From positions 62,001 through 126,000 of the forward strand of contig CAUYLG010071329.1 in assembly GCA_963573385.1 (NCBI GenBank): DNA of 64,000 bases, in the 5' to 3' direction. A model generated the notes under the pieces. The model worked only from the letters and a program-made list of their open reading frames with translations, was not told the DNA's origin and did not search any database. Source of the stretch: Cacajao melanocephalus (Eukaryota; Chordata; Mammalia; Primates; Pitheciidae). The translations under genes were made by a program, and so were the position numbers. Shown piece after piece: positions 52,268 through 62,890 of the stretch. The first letter of the stretch is position 1; every line of letters begins with the position of its first letter.

Positions 52268-52630
52268 CTAACGTGGTTTGGCTATGTCCCCAGTCAAATC
52301 TCATCTTGAATTGTAATTCCCACAATTCCCACGTGTTGTGGGAGTAACCTGGTCAGAGGTAATTGCATTATGGGGGCAGAACTTTCCCATGCTATTCTTG
52401 TGATGGTGAATAGGTCTCGTGAGATCTGATGATTTTATTAAGGGGAGTTTCCCTGAAGAAGCTCTCGCTCTCTTTTCTTGTTGGCCACCATGTGAGAAGT
52501 ACATTTCACCTTCCACCATGATTGTGAGGCCTCCCCAGTCACGTGGAACTGTGAGTCTATTAAAACTGTTTCTCCTTGTAAATTACTCAGTTTCAGGTAT
52601 GTCTTTATTGGCAGTGTGAAAATAGACCTT
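52268..52630 (+). mobile_element. MaLR LTR (THE1/MST-like)
   Basis: 'gtggtttggctatgtccccagtcaaatctcatcttgaattgtaattcccac', 'cacgtgttgtgggag', 'gtctcgtgagatctgatgattttat', 'caccatgattgtgaggcctccccagtcacgtggaactgtgag', then the AATTACTCAG / GGTATGTCTTTATTGGCAG end. Well preserved; solo. Confidence 0.95.
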
Positions 52631-53045
52631 TTATCTCTGAACCGCCAAAGTTACTGGTTTGCATCAGTTTGGTACCATCAAGTTTCTGAGTGGCTTATAT
52701 AGCTGATTAAGGGAAGACCTTTAAAAAAGTGAGATAATAACCCTGCTGATTCTTATCTTTTAAGTGACTTTCCAGGTATGGGATATATGGCTATGAACAC
52801 TACCATGATCTTGACACAATTTTCAGGTTTGATATTATCTGATAATGAAAATAATCATTACATGGATTTCTATCTTATTAATAAGAACAGATTGAAATTG
52901 AAAGCACAGATTATTTACATCTCTCCTATAAATCACTCCAGTGATATGCTTTCAAGATTGTTCTATTATATAGAATCACAATTACTTAACTAAAGTAAAG
53001 CAATAGTTAACTTGGTCTCAGGTGATCTATCCTAGATAAGTTAGT
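52631..53045. other. Intergenic, nothing recognised
   Basis: AT-rich; no gene. Confidence 0.45.
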
Positions 53046-53425
53046 CAATATTTATTTTAAAGAATATTAAAGAATTGGCTTACATGATTGTGAGGACTGG
53101 GAAGTTCAAAATCCACACAGAACAGGTTGGCAGCCTGGAGACCCAGGGAAAAGTTAATGTTGCAGTGCTAGCCCAAAAGCAGTCTGGAGGAAAAATTCCC
53201 TCTCCTTCAGAGGACCCCAGTCTTTTTCTCTCAAGGCCTTCCCCAAATTGGATAAGACCCACCCACATTATGGAGCATAATATCCTTTACTTAACTCAAA
53301 GTGTATTGATGTAAATGTGAATTTCATATAAAAAATACTTCCACAGAAACATTTGGATTGATAATTGACCAAATAACTGGGCACAATGGCCTAGGCAAGT
53401 TGATACATAAAATTAACCATCACAC
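53046..53425 (-). mobile_element. LTR element (ERVL/MLT-type, family uncertain)
   Basis: Plus-strand reading: 'attggcttacatgattgtgaggactgggaagttcaaaatcc', 'cagcctggagacccagggaaaagttaatgttgcag', 'cccacccacattatggag', and end 'aagttgatacataaaattaaccatcaca', complement of an LTR start TGTGATGGTTAATTTTATG. So an LTR on the minus strand. Confidence 0.8.
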
Positions 53426-53739
53426 TGGCATTCATACTTCCCAATAAAAATAATCTGATTTGGTCAGTTTGCTACTCTCTAATATGAAACGCTAAAGTGG
53501 GAAATGTTTTTCACTGATGTATTAGAGGCCGTTGGCTTCTTTCATGTCCAGTGTGTAATACTTACACTTTATACTTTCACTGATCCCTGGGTTCTTTGAT
53601 TGTGAGGAGCCAGGAATTAGGGGAGGGTTTAGAAGATTCTTGTGACCCATGGCAAACAATGCAAACAGAACTGTTAGGAATTGTTGTCCTTAGAAATGGG
53701 CAAAGAATAAGGCAGGCACTTAGAATTTCAGTATTTTCT

Positions 53740-54100
53740 CTCAAATCTATATCCAAAATGTGTATGCCAATTTGCAATTCTATCAGCAATAAATATGCAC
53801 TGAATAGAAATTTAGAATGGTATTAATTCCTTTAAAATGTTCTCATTAACAGGTGAGAAATGAAATGCCAAATTGTTTTCATTTTCATGTATTCGAATAC
53901 CAGTGAGGACAAATTTTCCCTAGTGTTTTTTCCTTTTCTCCCTTGAGCAAATGTTTATTCATATTATTTAGTCATTCATCTGATAAAATGTTACAGTATT
54001 TGTTATACATCTGAGTGAGCTTTTTATGTACTAAAGATATTAACCTCTTTATACCTTTATCATATCAAATATAAGCACTTCACATTTAGATATTTGTCTC
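53740..54100 (-). mobile_element. L1M fragment, diverged
   Basis: Complement-type L1 3' pattern: 'ccaatttgcaattctatcagcaataaatatgcac', 'aacaggtgagaaatgaaatgcc', 'gagtgagctttttatgtactaaagatattaacc'. Old and degraded. Confidence 0.6.
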
Positions 54101-54621
54101 ACATTTTAGTCGTATTTATTTTAATTCCAGAAGCATAAAAAAGAAAAACAACGAAACAGGTTCTTTGTAACACAAAGTGCCTTGTTGCAAGGAACTCACT
54201 GACTTTTCAGAAGCCCAGATATATCATCAAAGAATTCTAGTATAAAGATTAGGGAGAAGAGGAAGAAAGAAAGAAAAGGTAGAAAAGAAAGAAAGCAAGG
54301 AAGGGAACAAGGGGGAAACAGAGAGAGGGAATAGGACAAAGAGTCAGAAGAAGGGAAGGCAGAGAGAGGGACAAGGAAGGAAAAATGAAAAAAATGCCAT
54401 GGGCCAAGAGAAGATAGAGAACTTATGTCACCAGGGAAGAAAAGAAAACTTACGCAAAGACCCTTACAAGTCAGAAAGAGAAGAGAATAGAAGTGTTTCC
54501 ATAGCATAGGGAGGGGCCCTGAAAGAGCATGACACATTCCATTCCAGGAGCTCCCCATTGCCCACGGTGGCTGGCACTTATGCTGTGGGTACCTAGTTTA
54601 GGGGATAGGCCTTATCAGATG
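54101..54621. other. Intergenic with purine-rich tract
   Basis: About 54248-54395 is a polypurine (G/A) tract on the plus strand with few pyrimidine interruptions. The 120-codon minus-strand ORF across it is a low-complexity artefact. Confidence 0.6.
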
Positions 54622-55091
54622 TGATGGTTAATTTCATTTGTCAACTTGACAGGCCTAAGAGATCTCCATATAGATGGTAAAGCATTATTTCTGGGTGTGT
54701 CTGTGAAGGTGTCCCTGGAAGCACATTAGCATTAGAATCCGTAGACTGAGTACAAAAGATGGCCTGCCCCAGTGTGGGTGGGCATGATCCAATCTGTTGA
54801 GAGCCTGAATAGAACAAAAAGACAGAGGAAGGGCAAATTCACTCCCTTTGCTGAGCTGGAGCACCTCTTTTCTTTTATTCCCTAACATTAGATCTCAAGA
54901 GCGCTCTGGCCTTTCAACTTGGACATGGACTTACACCTTTTGTTCCCCAGGTGTCAGGCCTTCGGACTTGGGGTGGGACTATACCACCGGTTTTCTTGCC
55001 CCTCCAGCTTGCGGGTAGCAGATCATGGAGCTTCTTGGCCTCCATACAGTCATAAGCTAACCTTTCATAATAACTACTCCTTTGATTCTGT
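54622..55091 (+). mobile_element. LTR element (ERVL/MLT-type, family uncertain)
   Basis: 'tgatggttaatttcatttgtcaacttgacaggcc', 'ttatttctgggtgtgtctgtgaaggtgtccctgg', 'agtgtgggtgggcatgatccaatctgttgagagcctgaatagaac', 'ggccttcggacttggggtgggac', 'ccagcttgcgggtagcagatcatggagcttct'. Same family as the minus-strand copy at 59800-60330. The end is overwritten by an Alu fragment. Confidence 0.85.
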
Positions 55092-55162
55092 TTCTCTAGT
55101 GATCCTCCTGCCTTGGCCTCCCAAAGTGCTGAGATGATAGGCATGAGCCACTGCGCCTGGTC
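55091..55162 (-). mobile_element. Alu 5'-end fragment
   Basis: 'tgatcctcctgccttggcctcccaaagtgctgagatgataggcatgagccactgcgcctgg', about 70 bp of the left arm. Confidence 0.9.
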
Positions 55163-55670
55163 AATATTGTTATTAACAGGATTAATAACTAATACGTCAA
55201 TTACATTACTATGGGACAAGCTTCATGTTTCAGCAAATATTCAATATGCATTTGTTTGTGTACAATCTGGACAGTTATATATTGATAAATATATAATGTA
55301 CATGATTATATGCATTAAACAAAAAACATGAGAAAATATATAATTCATTTTTTAAATTTGTATACTTTTTTGCTGAATTCTGTGTTAAATTTGTGTAAGT
55401 TAAATACATATATATTGTGATTCACTTATATTCTGATTTTTCATTGCCCCAAATTTGATTAAAATTTATTATTTAATCTTTCTGAAGTGGGCTTAGTTTA
55501 TAGACTGAAGGGTAAATCTGATAAAGCTATTCAGGCCTCACCAAATGTTTCCCAGCTTTTTTTTCTAAAAAAAAATCCAGAGAATAAGATCGATTTCATA
55601 ACATATGGAAATAATTGCATATCTTTAACATTACTGTTAAAAATCTCTTAAATCCTTTAGAACATGATAA
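55163..55670. other. Intergenic, AT-rich, nothing recognised
   Basis: No gene. Confidence 0.45.
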
Positions 55671-55757
55671 GATTGTTTTTGAGACAGGGTCTCACTCCAT
55701 CACCCAGGCTGGAGTGCAGTGGTGCGATTACAGCTCACTGCAGCCTTGACCTTCCCT
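55671..55757 (-). mobile_element. Alu 3'-end fragment
   Basis: 'tttttgagacagggtctcactccatcacccaggctggagtgcagtgg' through 'cagcctt', then truncated. Confidence 0.92.
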
Positions 55758-56532
55758 TCACCAGCAAACAAACAGGCCTAAGTCTCCAAATTCTGAACAT
55801 CCAGAAATGCTGTCCTTTCTAGTCTCAGTATTCAGAAGGTGGCAAAAAGCACTCTCCTTCTCAATCTTCAGCTCCCTACCCCCAGTATAGAGTTTCATAC
55901 TAGCCTTAATCAAATAGCAGATATTCTCTGTTCTCATCATCCAGGGCTGCCCAACTTACACTCAGAAGGCTAACTGATACCTGCTGCCTGGTGGTAAAAT
56001 GTGTTGTCTTTAGGAAAGGGAAAGCTTGTCTGCCCTCCTAGGAGAGGTGAGAGATACCTTTTATTCTGTCCTAAAGAGATAATGGCCACAAAACAAGGTC
56101 ATGTAGTTTCTCAATTGGCCACCCTGATAGTTTAACCTCTCAGTTACTCTCTCTGTTTTATGTTTCCACTTTCAATTCTGATTTGGATATTTTCATTATC
56201 TGCTCAAACTGGTCTTGGCTCAAGCCATTAGTTGGGCCAGGTTTGGTAGCAAATATGCTTACAGAAAACCCAATGCTAAAGACATGTCAAACAAACTGGG
56301 CATGAAACGCTAACATCAAATTCTATCTTTTTTCTCCTGAATCCCCAACTGTTAAGTAAGCGTAGTTAAGGAGCACAGACACCAAATTAATTAGGTGCTC
56401 CCCATAATTCCCAGGCCATGTTCAGGGCCTTGTCTTTTAAAACTTTCAGGGGTTACCAGAAGTATCTCTCTCAATGGTCCTGTGCTTCCCATTTCACCTG
56501 CTGAATTTGCAAGGAAGCACTAAATTGTCAAG
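55758..56532. other. Intergenic, nothing recognised
   Basis: Complex sequence without genes; a repeat remnant cannot be excluded. Confidence 0.4.
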
Positions 56533-56786
56533 CTGTGGTTCTCAACCCAGGTGATTCGCCTCCCTTCCAACCACACCTAGGACACATTTGGCAATTTTCA
56601 CATTGTGCATGTGTGTGTACATGCAGACATGTGTATGTGTGTGTGTTGGGAAGGTACCAGTGCCACTGGTATGTGGTGGTAGAAACCAAGAATGCAGCTA
56701 AGCATCTTATGACACACAGTAAAGGCCCCGTCTTTAACTAATAATCCAGTCCAAATATCAATTGTGCTGAGGTTGTCAGACCCTGG
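56533..56786 (+). mobile_element. MER20: hAT-Charlie MITE (MER20-like) with inserted (GT)n
   Basis: 'ctgtggttctcaacccaggtgattcgcc', 'ggacacatttggcaattttcac', 'ccagtgccactggtatgtggtgg', 'atgcagctaagcatcttatgacacacag', 'ccagtccaaatatcaattgtgctgaggttgtcagaccctg'. A TG/CA-rich expansion sits at about 56606-56646. The family name rests on memory (MER20 versus a related hAT MITE). Confidence 0.75.
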
Positions 56787-57750
56787 TGTATTGGTTCAAA
56801 GGTTCTGAAGTTAATCAGATTAGCTTTGTATCCTAAATCTATCTATTAGGTTCTCTAATACCTAAGTATCCTCATATATACAATAGTAAAAATTAGAAAT
56901 TTCACCTTAGGGTGGTATAATAGCTAAATGAACTCATCCATACAAAACACTTATCCACTTACCATAGTATCCCCAGATTAAGCACTTACTATATATGTTA
57001 TTATTATCACTATTTTTATTAACACTTCACAGTTCAAAAGGAATAAAGACCTTTTCAAATTAAATTGAAAGACATATACCAAAATTCAAATAAAAAATGC
57101 ATTTGATACAAAAAATTTACATACAATTTTAACCATTCTGCTGTAGGCATTGCCTACACTTTCGAAAGGATCGCAGTAAATCCAACCCTATGTTAGTTTA
57201 CACCTCCTGCAGTAAAATCATAGGATTAGAGAATTGTGCATTGGTATGAGCCTTGTAGATCAAAATACACTGAATTGGAAAGTATTATGTAGGCTATTAG
57301 ATTCTAAATTTAGATATAAGGAAAGTGAAGGAAAGAAATGAGATAATGTAAATAGACCCCACAGTAAGAGGGGACTGTGCTTCCTAAGCTGAGATGGGAG
57401 ATACATGAGTTACAAATGGGTTACTAAACTAAATATACATATAATTGCCTTACTTAAGGAAGAAGTCTAAGATACAGACCTTGAGCCTAGTATTATTGAG
57501 ATTGTATCATAGACACATTCCATCTGGGTTATTTGCCTAAGTACCCACAACCAAACTATTCTCTAACAGAGATACTTAGGGGAAAAGACAGGACATTCTA
57601 TCCGATTGTTGAGAAAGGAGAATGAAGTGGAACAAAATATCTGTGAAAGGTTCATACCTCAGAAATAGATGGTTTTCTACGGTTTCCATAGAAGAATAAA
57701 ACAAATGATAATCTGTTAGCTTAGATTACTCTCTTAGAAAGCAAAGAAAG
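56787..57750. other. Intergenic, nothing recognised
   Basis: No gene or clear repeat. Confidence 0.45.
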
Positions 57751-57751
57751 C

Positions 57752-58326
57752 AGTGGGGTGATTCCTCAAAAAGCTAAAAACAGAACTACCATTTGACCCA
57801 GCAATCCCTTTACTGGATACATACCCAGAGGAATATAAGTCATTCTACCATAAAGACACATGCATGCAAATTCTCATTGCAGCACTATTCACAATAGCAA
57901 AGACATAGAGTCAAACTAAATGTCCATTAATGATACATTAAATAAAGAAAACGTGGTACATATGCACCATGGAATACTATGCAGTCATAAAAAATGCTAT
58001 CATATTTTTTGTGGGAACATGGATGAGGCTGGAGGCCATTATTCTTAGCAAACTAACACACTAGCCTAAAATCCAATACCACATATTCTCATTTATAAGT
58101 GGTAGCTAAATGATGACACAAAGGGAACCATGGACACTGGGGCCTACTTGAGGGTGGAGAGTGTGAGGAGGGAGAGATGCAGAAAAAATAACTATTGGGT
58201 ACTTGGCTTAGTAACTGGGAGATGAAATAATCTGTACAATGAACTCCCATGACATGAGTTTACCTATATAAGAAACCTGTGCACATACTCCTGAACTTAA
58301 AAAAAAACTTTTCTAAAAAAAGAAAG
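57752..58326 (+). mobile_element. L1 3' end (5'-truncated)
   Basis: 'ggtgattcctcaaaaagctaaaaacagaactaccatttgacccagcaatccc', 'tactggatacatacccagagg', 'acgtggtacatatgcaccatggaatactatgcagtcataaaa', 'ggaaccatggacactggggcctacttgagggtgg', and the A-rich 3' end at about 58300-58326. Confidence 0.95.
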
Positions 58327-59386
58327 CAGAGCAGACCCAAATAAGGCTTGTAGTCCCTGAAGACTTATGTGCAAAATAGATCATCGACAGATATATGTTG
58401 AATGAATTAACAAACCCAAAGAAAAGTTTTCTGTGTTTTTTGTTTTATGGAAAGGACTCTGTGTCAGTCTGATCATGTATTTGAGGGAAGATTAGCATTT
58501 TGGAGGCCTTCATATTACAGAAATTCAACCCTTACTGGTATTATTTTTATGTCTATAAAACTGACTGAGCCAACATGAGAATAATAATAGTATTTCCTTA
58601 TTATCTTCTGTGACCAGTTTTGCTGTCCTTAAAGAGGGGCGACATGAAAATATATTATCAGTTATAATGTGCCTTTGTCTTGTTTACCGCACAAACTTCT
58701 CGCAAACTTCTGATATAATATATGCGTGCAATAAAGATTTGTTCATTGACAAAGAAAGACTATAGAAAACTAGATCTGGGAGAGATTAAAGTAAGGCTTT
58801 GCGTTATCAAAGTGAAGTTGTCTAAAGCAAAAAAAAATTTTTTTTCTGAGTTCTGGAAATATAGGAAAAAAACCAACATATGAACAAGCAAACAATGAAT
58901 AATTTCTAAAGTTTTCCAGTCTCAGGTTCCATCTGAGTATTACTTGTCCCAAACAGAAAAAATCTCATTTTTCTCTTCTTTCCCTCTAATACCCACCTAC
59001 TTATTCCAAATCAAATTAGTCCTTTTTAATCATGCTTAAGACACAACCATGAATAACTTATGGTTATTTTATAGAGTTATTTATTAACTGCCAAGAAGAT
59101 GATTCTACCTTATTAACTGCTGGGTTCTGCACTGAAAACTTGAGAGTCTGTAGTCTCTTTAAAAGGCAACTAATTTAACAAGGAAAAGATTCACCAATCT
59201 CTTTCCTGTCATTTTCCAGGAAAAAAAAGTTTTGAATAATTTATTACCAGTTTTCTATCAGTAAATCAACACAAGGTATAAATAAATGGTTCCTTGCACT
59301 TGGGTTGCCCTTGTCATGAGAAATAGGTAACCAGGGACTTTTACACTTGATGATAAATGTTTCTCCAAATGTTTTGATTAACTTAT
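58327..59386. other. Intergenic, nothing firm recognised
   Basis: No gene. An L2-like end ('agatatatgttgaatgaattaac') at about 58390-58412. Confidence 0.45.
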
Positions 59387-59387
59387 T

Positions 59388-59688
<301 letters not shown>

Positions 59689-59689
59689 T

Positions 59690-59798
59690 TGATTAACTTC
59701 TTTATATGTAACTAATTTTAAAATATATAATATAATATATAATAAACTAATTTTTAATAATATGTAATAAACTAATTTATCATAAATTTCCTTTCATA
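59690..59798. repeat. AT-rich low-complexity stretch
   Basis: ATATAATATATAATAAACTAATTT words are repeated several times. Confidence 0.8.
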
Positions 59799-60330
59799 TA
59801 AGGAAGTTTATTAGGAAGAATTGGCTCACAGAATCTCAAGTCAAAGTCCCACAGTAGGCCAACTGCAAGCTGGGGGAGAAAGAAGCCAGCAGTGACTCAG
59901 TCCAAGACTAAAAACCTCAAAAGCAGAGAAGCTGACAGTGAAGTCTTGAGTCTGTGGCCAAAGGCCCAAGAGCCCCTGGCAAACCTGGACTTACACTAAT
60001 GTAAGTCCAAGAGTTCAAAGGCCAGAGAACCTGGAATCTGATGTCCAGTGGCAGGAGGAACAGAAGGAAGCATCCAGCATGGGAGAAAGATGAAAGCCAG
60101 AAGACTCAGCAAGTCAGCTTATCTTACCTTCTTCTACTTGCTTTATCCGAGCCATGCTGGCAGCTGACTGGATAGTGCCCACCCACACTGAGAATGGATC
60201 TTCCTCCCCCAGTCCACTGACTCAAATGTCAGTCTCCTTGGCAACACCCTCACAGACACACCCACAAACAATAATTTACCAGCTATCTAGGCATCCTTCA
60301 ATCCAATCAAGAACTTCTTAAATAAAATCA
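59799..60330 (-). mobile_element. LTR element (ERVL/MLT-type, family uncertain)
   Basis: Complement of the same LTR family as 54622-55091: 'gaattggctcacagaatctcaagtcaaagtccc', 'tgcccacccacactgagaatggatcttcc', 'actcaaatgtcagtctccttggcaacaccctcacagacacaccca', 'ataatttaccagctatctaggcatcc'. Confidence 0.85.
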
Positions 60331-60420
60331 GGTGTCTACTCATTTTGCCGTAGATACTCTCCCGTGGATTCTGAACATTGGCAGAGGGTTAAAAGTATTT
60401 GTAGAAATTAATTGATCCCA

Positions 60421-60708
60421 GGTTGGGAACAGTGGCTCATGCTTGTACTCCCAGCACTTTGGGTGGCCAAGGCAGGTGGGATTACATGAAGTCTGGAGTT
60501 CAAGACCAAGCTGGCCAACATGGTGAAACCTCATCTCTACTAAAAAATACAAAAATGAGCCAGGCATGGTGCCTAGCTACTCGGGAGCTTAAGGCAGGAG
60601 AATCGCTTGAATCTGGGAGGTGAAGACTGCAGTGTGCTCAGATGGCACCACTGCACTCCAGCCTGGGCAACAGTGAGACTCCGTGTCAAAACAACAACAA
60701 TGAAAAAC
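60421..60708 (+). mobile_element. Full-length Alu
   Basis: Both arms and an ACAACAACAATG-type tail. Target-site duplication AATTAATTGATCCCA (60406-60420) / AATTAATTAACCCCA (60709-60723). Confidence 0.96.
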
Positions 60709-60723
60709 AATTAATTAACCCCA

Positions 60724-61020
60724 GAGATCTCGTCTAATATCCACAATGAAAGTTTAGGGTATCAAGATACAGGCAATACTCTTAGATTTCAGATATTGAA
60801 TCCGATGTGTCAATGTAGACATTATCCTCTCTATGGTAAGATATTTTGTATTCTGCTCACTATGCCTATCGTAGGCACTTAGTAAAGAATGGAAATGTAA
60901 ACAGATATATAAATGCAGTCTTGGATTGCAAGTTTCTCCTCAGAAAAAAAATTCACAAAAGTGACAGTTCTTCATGATGTAGCACCAATTAACATGATTC
61001 ACAGCTTCCTTGTATTTTTT
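60724..61020. other. Intergenic, nothing firm recognised
   Basis: Weak L2-like terminus 'atgcctatcgtaggcacttagtaaagaatgg' near 60862-60892. Confidence 0.4.
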
Positions 61021-61030
61021 TCTCTCTCTT

Positions 61031-61063
<33 letters not shown>

Positions 61064-61074
61064 TTTTTTTTTGG

Positions 61075-61600
61075 TGGCATAAGGACAAACTTTACTGAGC
61101 CCCTCAACACTAGTTTTCTTTCTCCTGCGTTGTCTTGGCTCCCAAGACATCTGGTCTGGTGAGAGGCAGTGGGACTCACTTTATCCAGCAGAGGCATCTC
61201 TGCGGATGGTGGAGGGCTTGCTGATGTGCTGGTGGTTGCCACCTCTGAAACAAAGCTCCACAGGTTCGTATTTACACCCCATACTCGTGGCCAGAAGTTC
61301 CTTTTTGCCTTATATTTGTGGTAGGCCCAGCCAGTCTTCAAGATGGGTTTGTCAGTTCATTCACCTCCATCCACCACACCAACCGCAACTCTGTTGGCTG
61401 ATGAGATAAGCTTCTTGGAGCCAAGCGGCAGCTTTGCATGGGTCTTATAGGTCTCAGGGTTGTAAGAGAGAAGCATGGCATAGTTCCCTGATGCCTGGGT
61501 CAGCTTGCCACGGTCTCTAGGCTTTTCCTCCACGAAGCACACGATCGTACCCTCAGGTCTGGTGCCCACAGGGAAAACATTGCCAGTGTTGAGCTGGGCA
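61075..61600 (-). pseudogene. RPL8P: Processed pseudogene of ribosomal protein L8, 5'-truncated
   Basis: Read on the minus strand, the sequence begins at the RPL8 segment QLN-GNV-PVGT-PEGTIVC and continues through [42 protein letters not shown] and WPRV. It ends with a degraded GGNHQHI...IRRDA...QEKEN-like tail, stop and a short 3' UTR with a mutated polyadenylation signal (AGTAAA in place of AATAAA), followed by an A-rich tail (T-rich on the plus strand, about 61020-61072). The C-terminal roughly 60% of the 257-aa protein is covered, without introns, so it is a retrocopy. It is broken: among other lesions, a 2-base loss where APAGRKVG should be shifts the frame and creates a TAA. No target-site duplication was clear. 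It is not expected to make L8. Confidence 0.93.
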
Positions 61601-62277
61601 ACATTTTAGTATCTCATATTAAAATGAGGTTGAATAATTTATAATAATGGCACTAGAATTTCAATTCATAGTTTGAAAATTTAACGAGAATTTTTTAAAA
61701 GACTATGTCTCTATATTCCTCCACAAAATGTGACCTCTTCCCACAATCAACTGAGATTTGCAGTGGCAAGCCCCTCTCTTGCTGAATTTGATTGATTCAC
61801 CTTCCATTCTGATTTTCATGAAGACCCTGGGCTGGTGCTGATGGAGCAATTTTTGTCATGGGGCAGGAAATGATCCTTTCAGAACATTTAGCAATAAGAG
61901 CAGTGCAAAAATAAGTCGACATCCCTGACCTTTCTCTCTTCCTATTGTTGACAGCAAACCCTTTGCTCCAAGTTGTCATTTTCCTACACATGCTCAGAAT
62001 CATCTTCTGTTCTCCAGGTATTCCTAAAAACTTCTCCATAAATTTCTCGGTGGCATCTTCATTCCTTTCTCTTTCCAGTTACGTTCACATGGGTGGGTTT
62101 GAGACCGTTAGTATTACATATTAATTATTCATCTTCTGTCATCTTCCTACCTTGCATTCCACCACTGGTAGAATTTAGCTGATTATTTTTTGTAGTTCCA
62201 TTGAAAGGCTTGTTAAATGAAAATCCTTAAACATGTGTTCTGTGAACAGGTTCACATCATTATCTGTGATAAAAATA
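61601..62277. other. Intergenic, nothing recognised
   Basis: No gene. The 80-codon minus-strand ORF at 61797-62039 has no recognised homology. Confidence 0.45.
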
Positions 62278-62616
62278 CAGGTTGAGTATCCCTAATCTGA
62301 AAATCCAAAATTCAAGATGTTTCAAATTTCAAGACTTTTTTTAAAAATTGCATTTTAGATTCCAGGATATATGTGCAGAATGTGCAGGTTTGTTACATAG
62401 GTAAACATGTGCCGTGGTGGTTTGTAGCACCTGTCCCGGGACTTTTTCAGCACTGACATGACATTCGAAGGAAATGCTCATTGGAACATTTTGGATTTGG
62501 GATTTTCAAATTTGGGATGCTGAACCATTTAAATGCAAATATTCCATGATCTGAACAAATCTGAATTCCAGAATGCCTTTGGTTCTAAGCACTTTGGATA
62601 AGGGATACTCAACCTG
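62278..62616. mobile_element. MER2: MER2 (Tigger-type DNA transposon), interrupted
   Basis: Terminal inverted repeats CAGGTTGAGTATCCCTAATC and ...GGGATACTCAACCTG with TA target duplications at 62276-62277 and 62617-62618. Internal 'ggaaatgctcattggaacattttggatttgggattttc' is MER2-like. Non-autonomous, no transposase. Confidence 0.93.
62336..62436 (-). mobile_element. L1 3'-tail fragment nested in MER2
   Basis: Complement of an L1 3' terminus: T-rich start, 'gattccaggatatatgtgcagaatgtgcaggtttgttacataggtaaacatgtgccgtgg'. Direct repeats AAGACTTTTT (62331-62340) and GGGACTTTTT (62438-62447) look like its target-site duplication. Confidence 0.88.
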
Positions 62617-62637
62617 TAATAACAGTAGTTGTGGTAA

Positions 62638-62890
62638 TACCTACCATTCACTAAGTGGCTACATTACTCCTGGAACATTTCTAAGCTCTTTAAAACATAT
62701 GTATTGACTCATTTAGCTGTTACCATCACTCGCTGGAGCTTTATTGCAATCCGTATTTTACAGATGAGGAAACTGACTGTGGAGAGCCTAAAAGAAGCAT
62801 CCGAGGCCACATGCTTGTAGGCCTACAATTCAAACTCAGGCACTTCTGCCTGGAGACTTTATGCTTTACTATCTATACTGCTTCTCAATG
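62638..62890 (+). repeat. MIR SINE
   Basis: 'ggaacatttctaagctctttaaaacatatg', 'ttttacagatgaggaaactgactgtggagagcc', 'gaggccacatgcttgtagg', 'attcaaactcaggcacttctgcctgg'. Confidence 0.88.

Noticed and set aside
54196..54558. 120-codon minus-strand ORF
   Set aside because: Low-complexity translation of the polypurine tract (S/F/L rich); no initiation or splice context.
60940..61341. 133-codon minus-strand ORF
   Set aside because: It is a frame-shifted read of the RPL8 pseudogene and its A-rich tail (lysine run).
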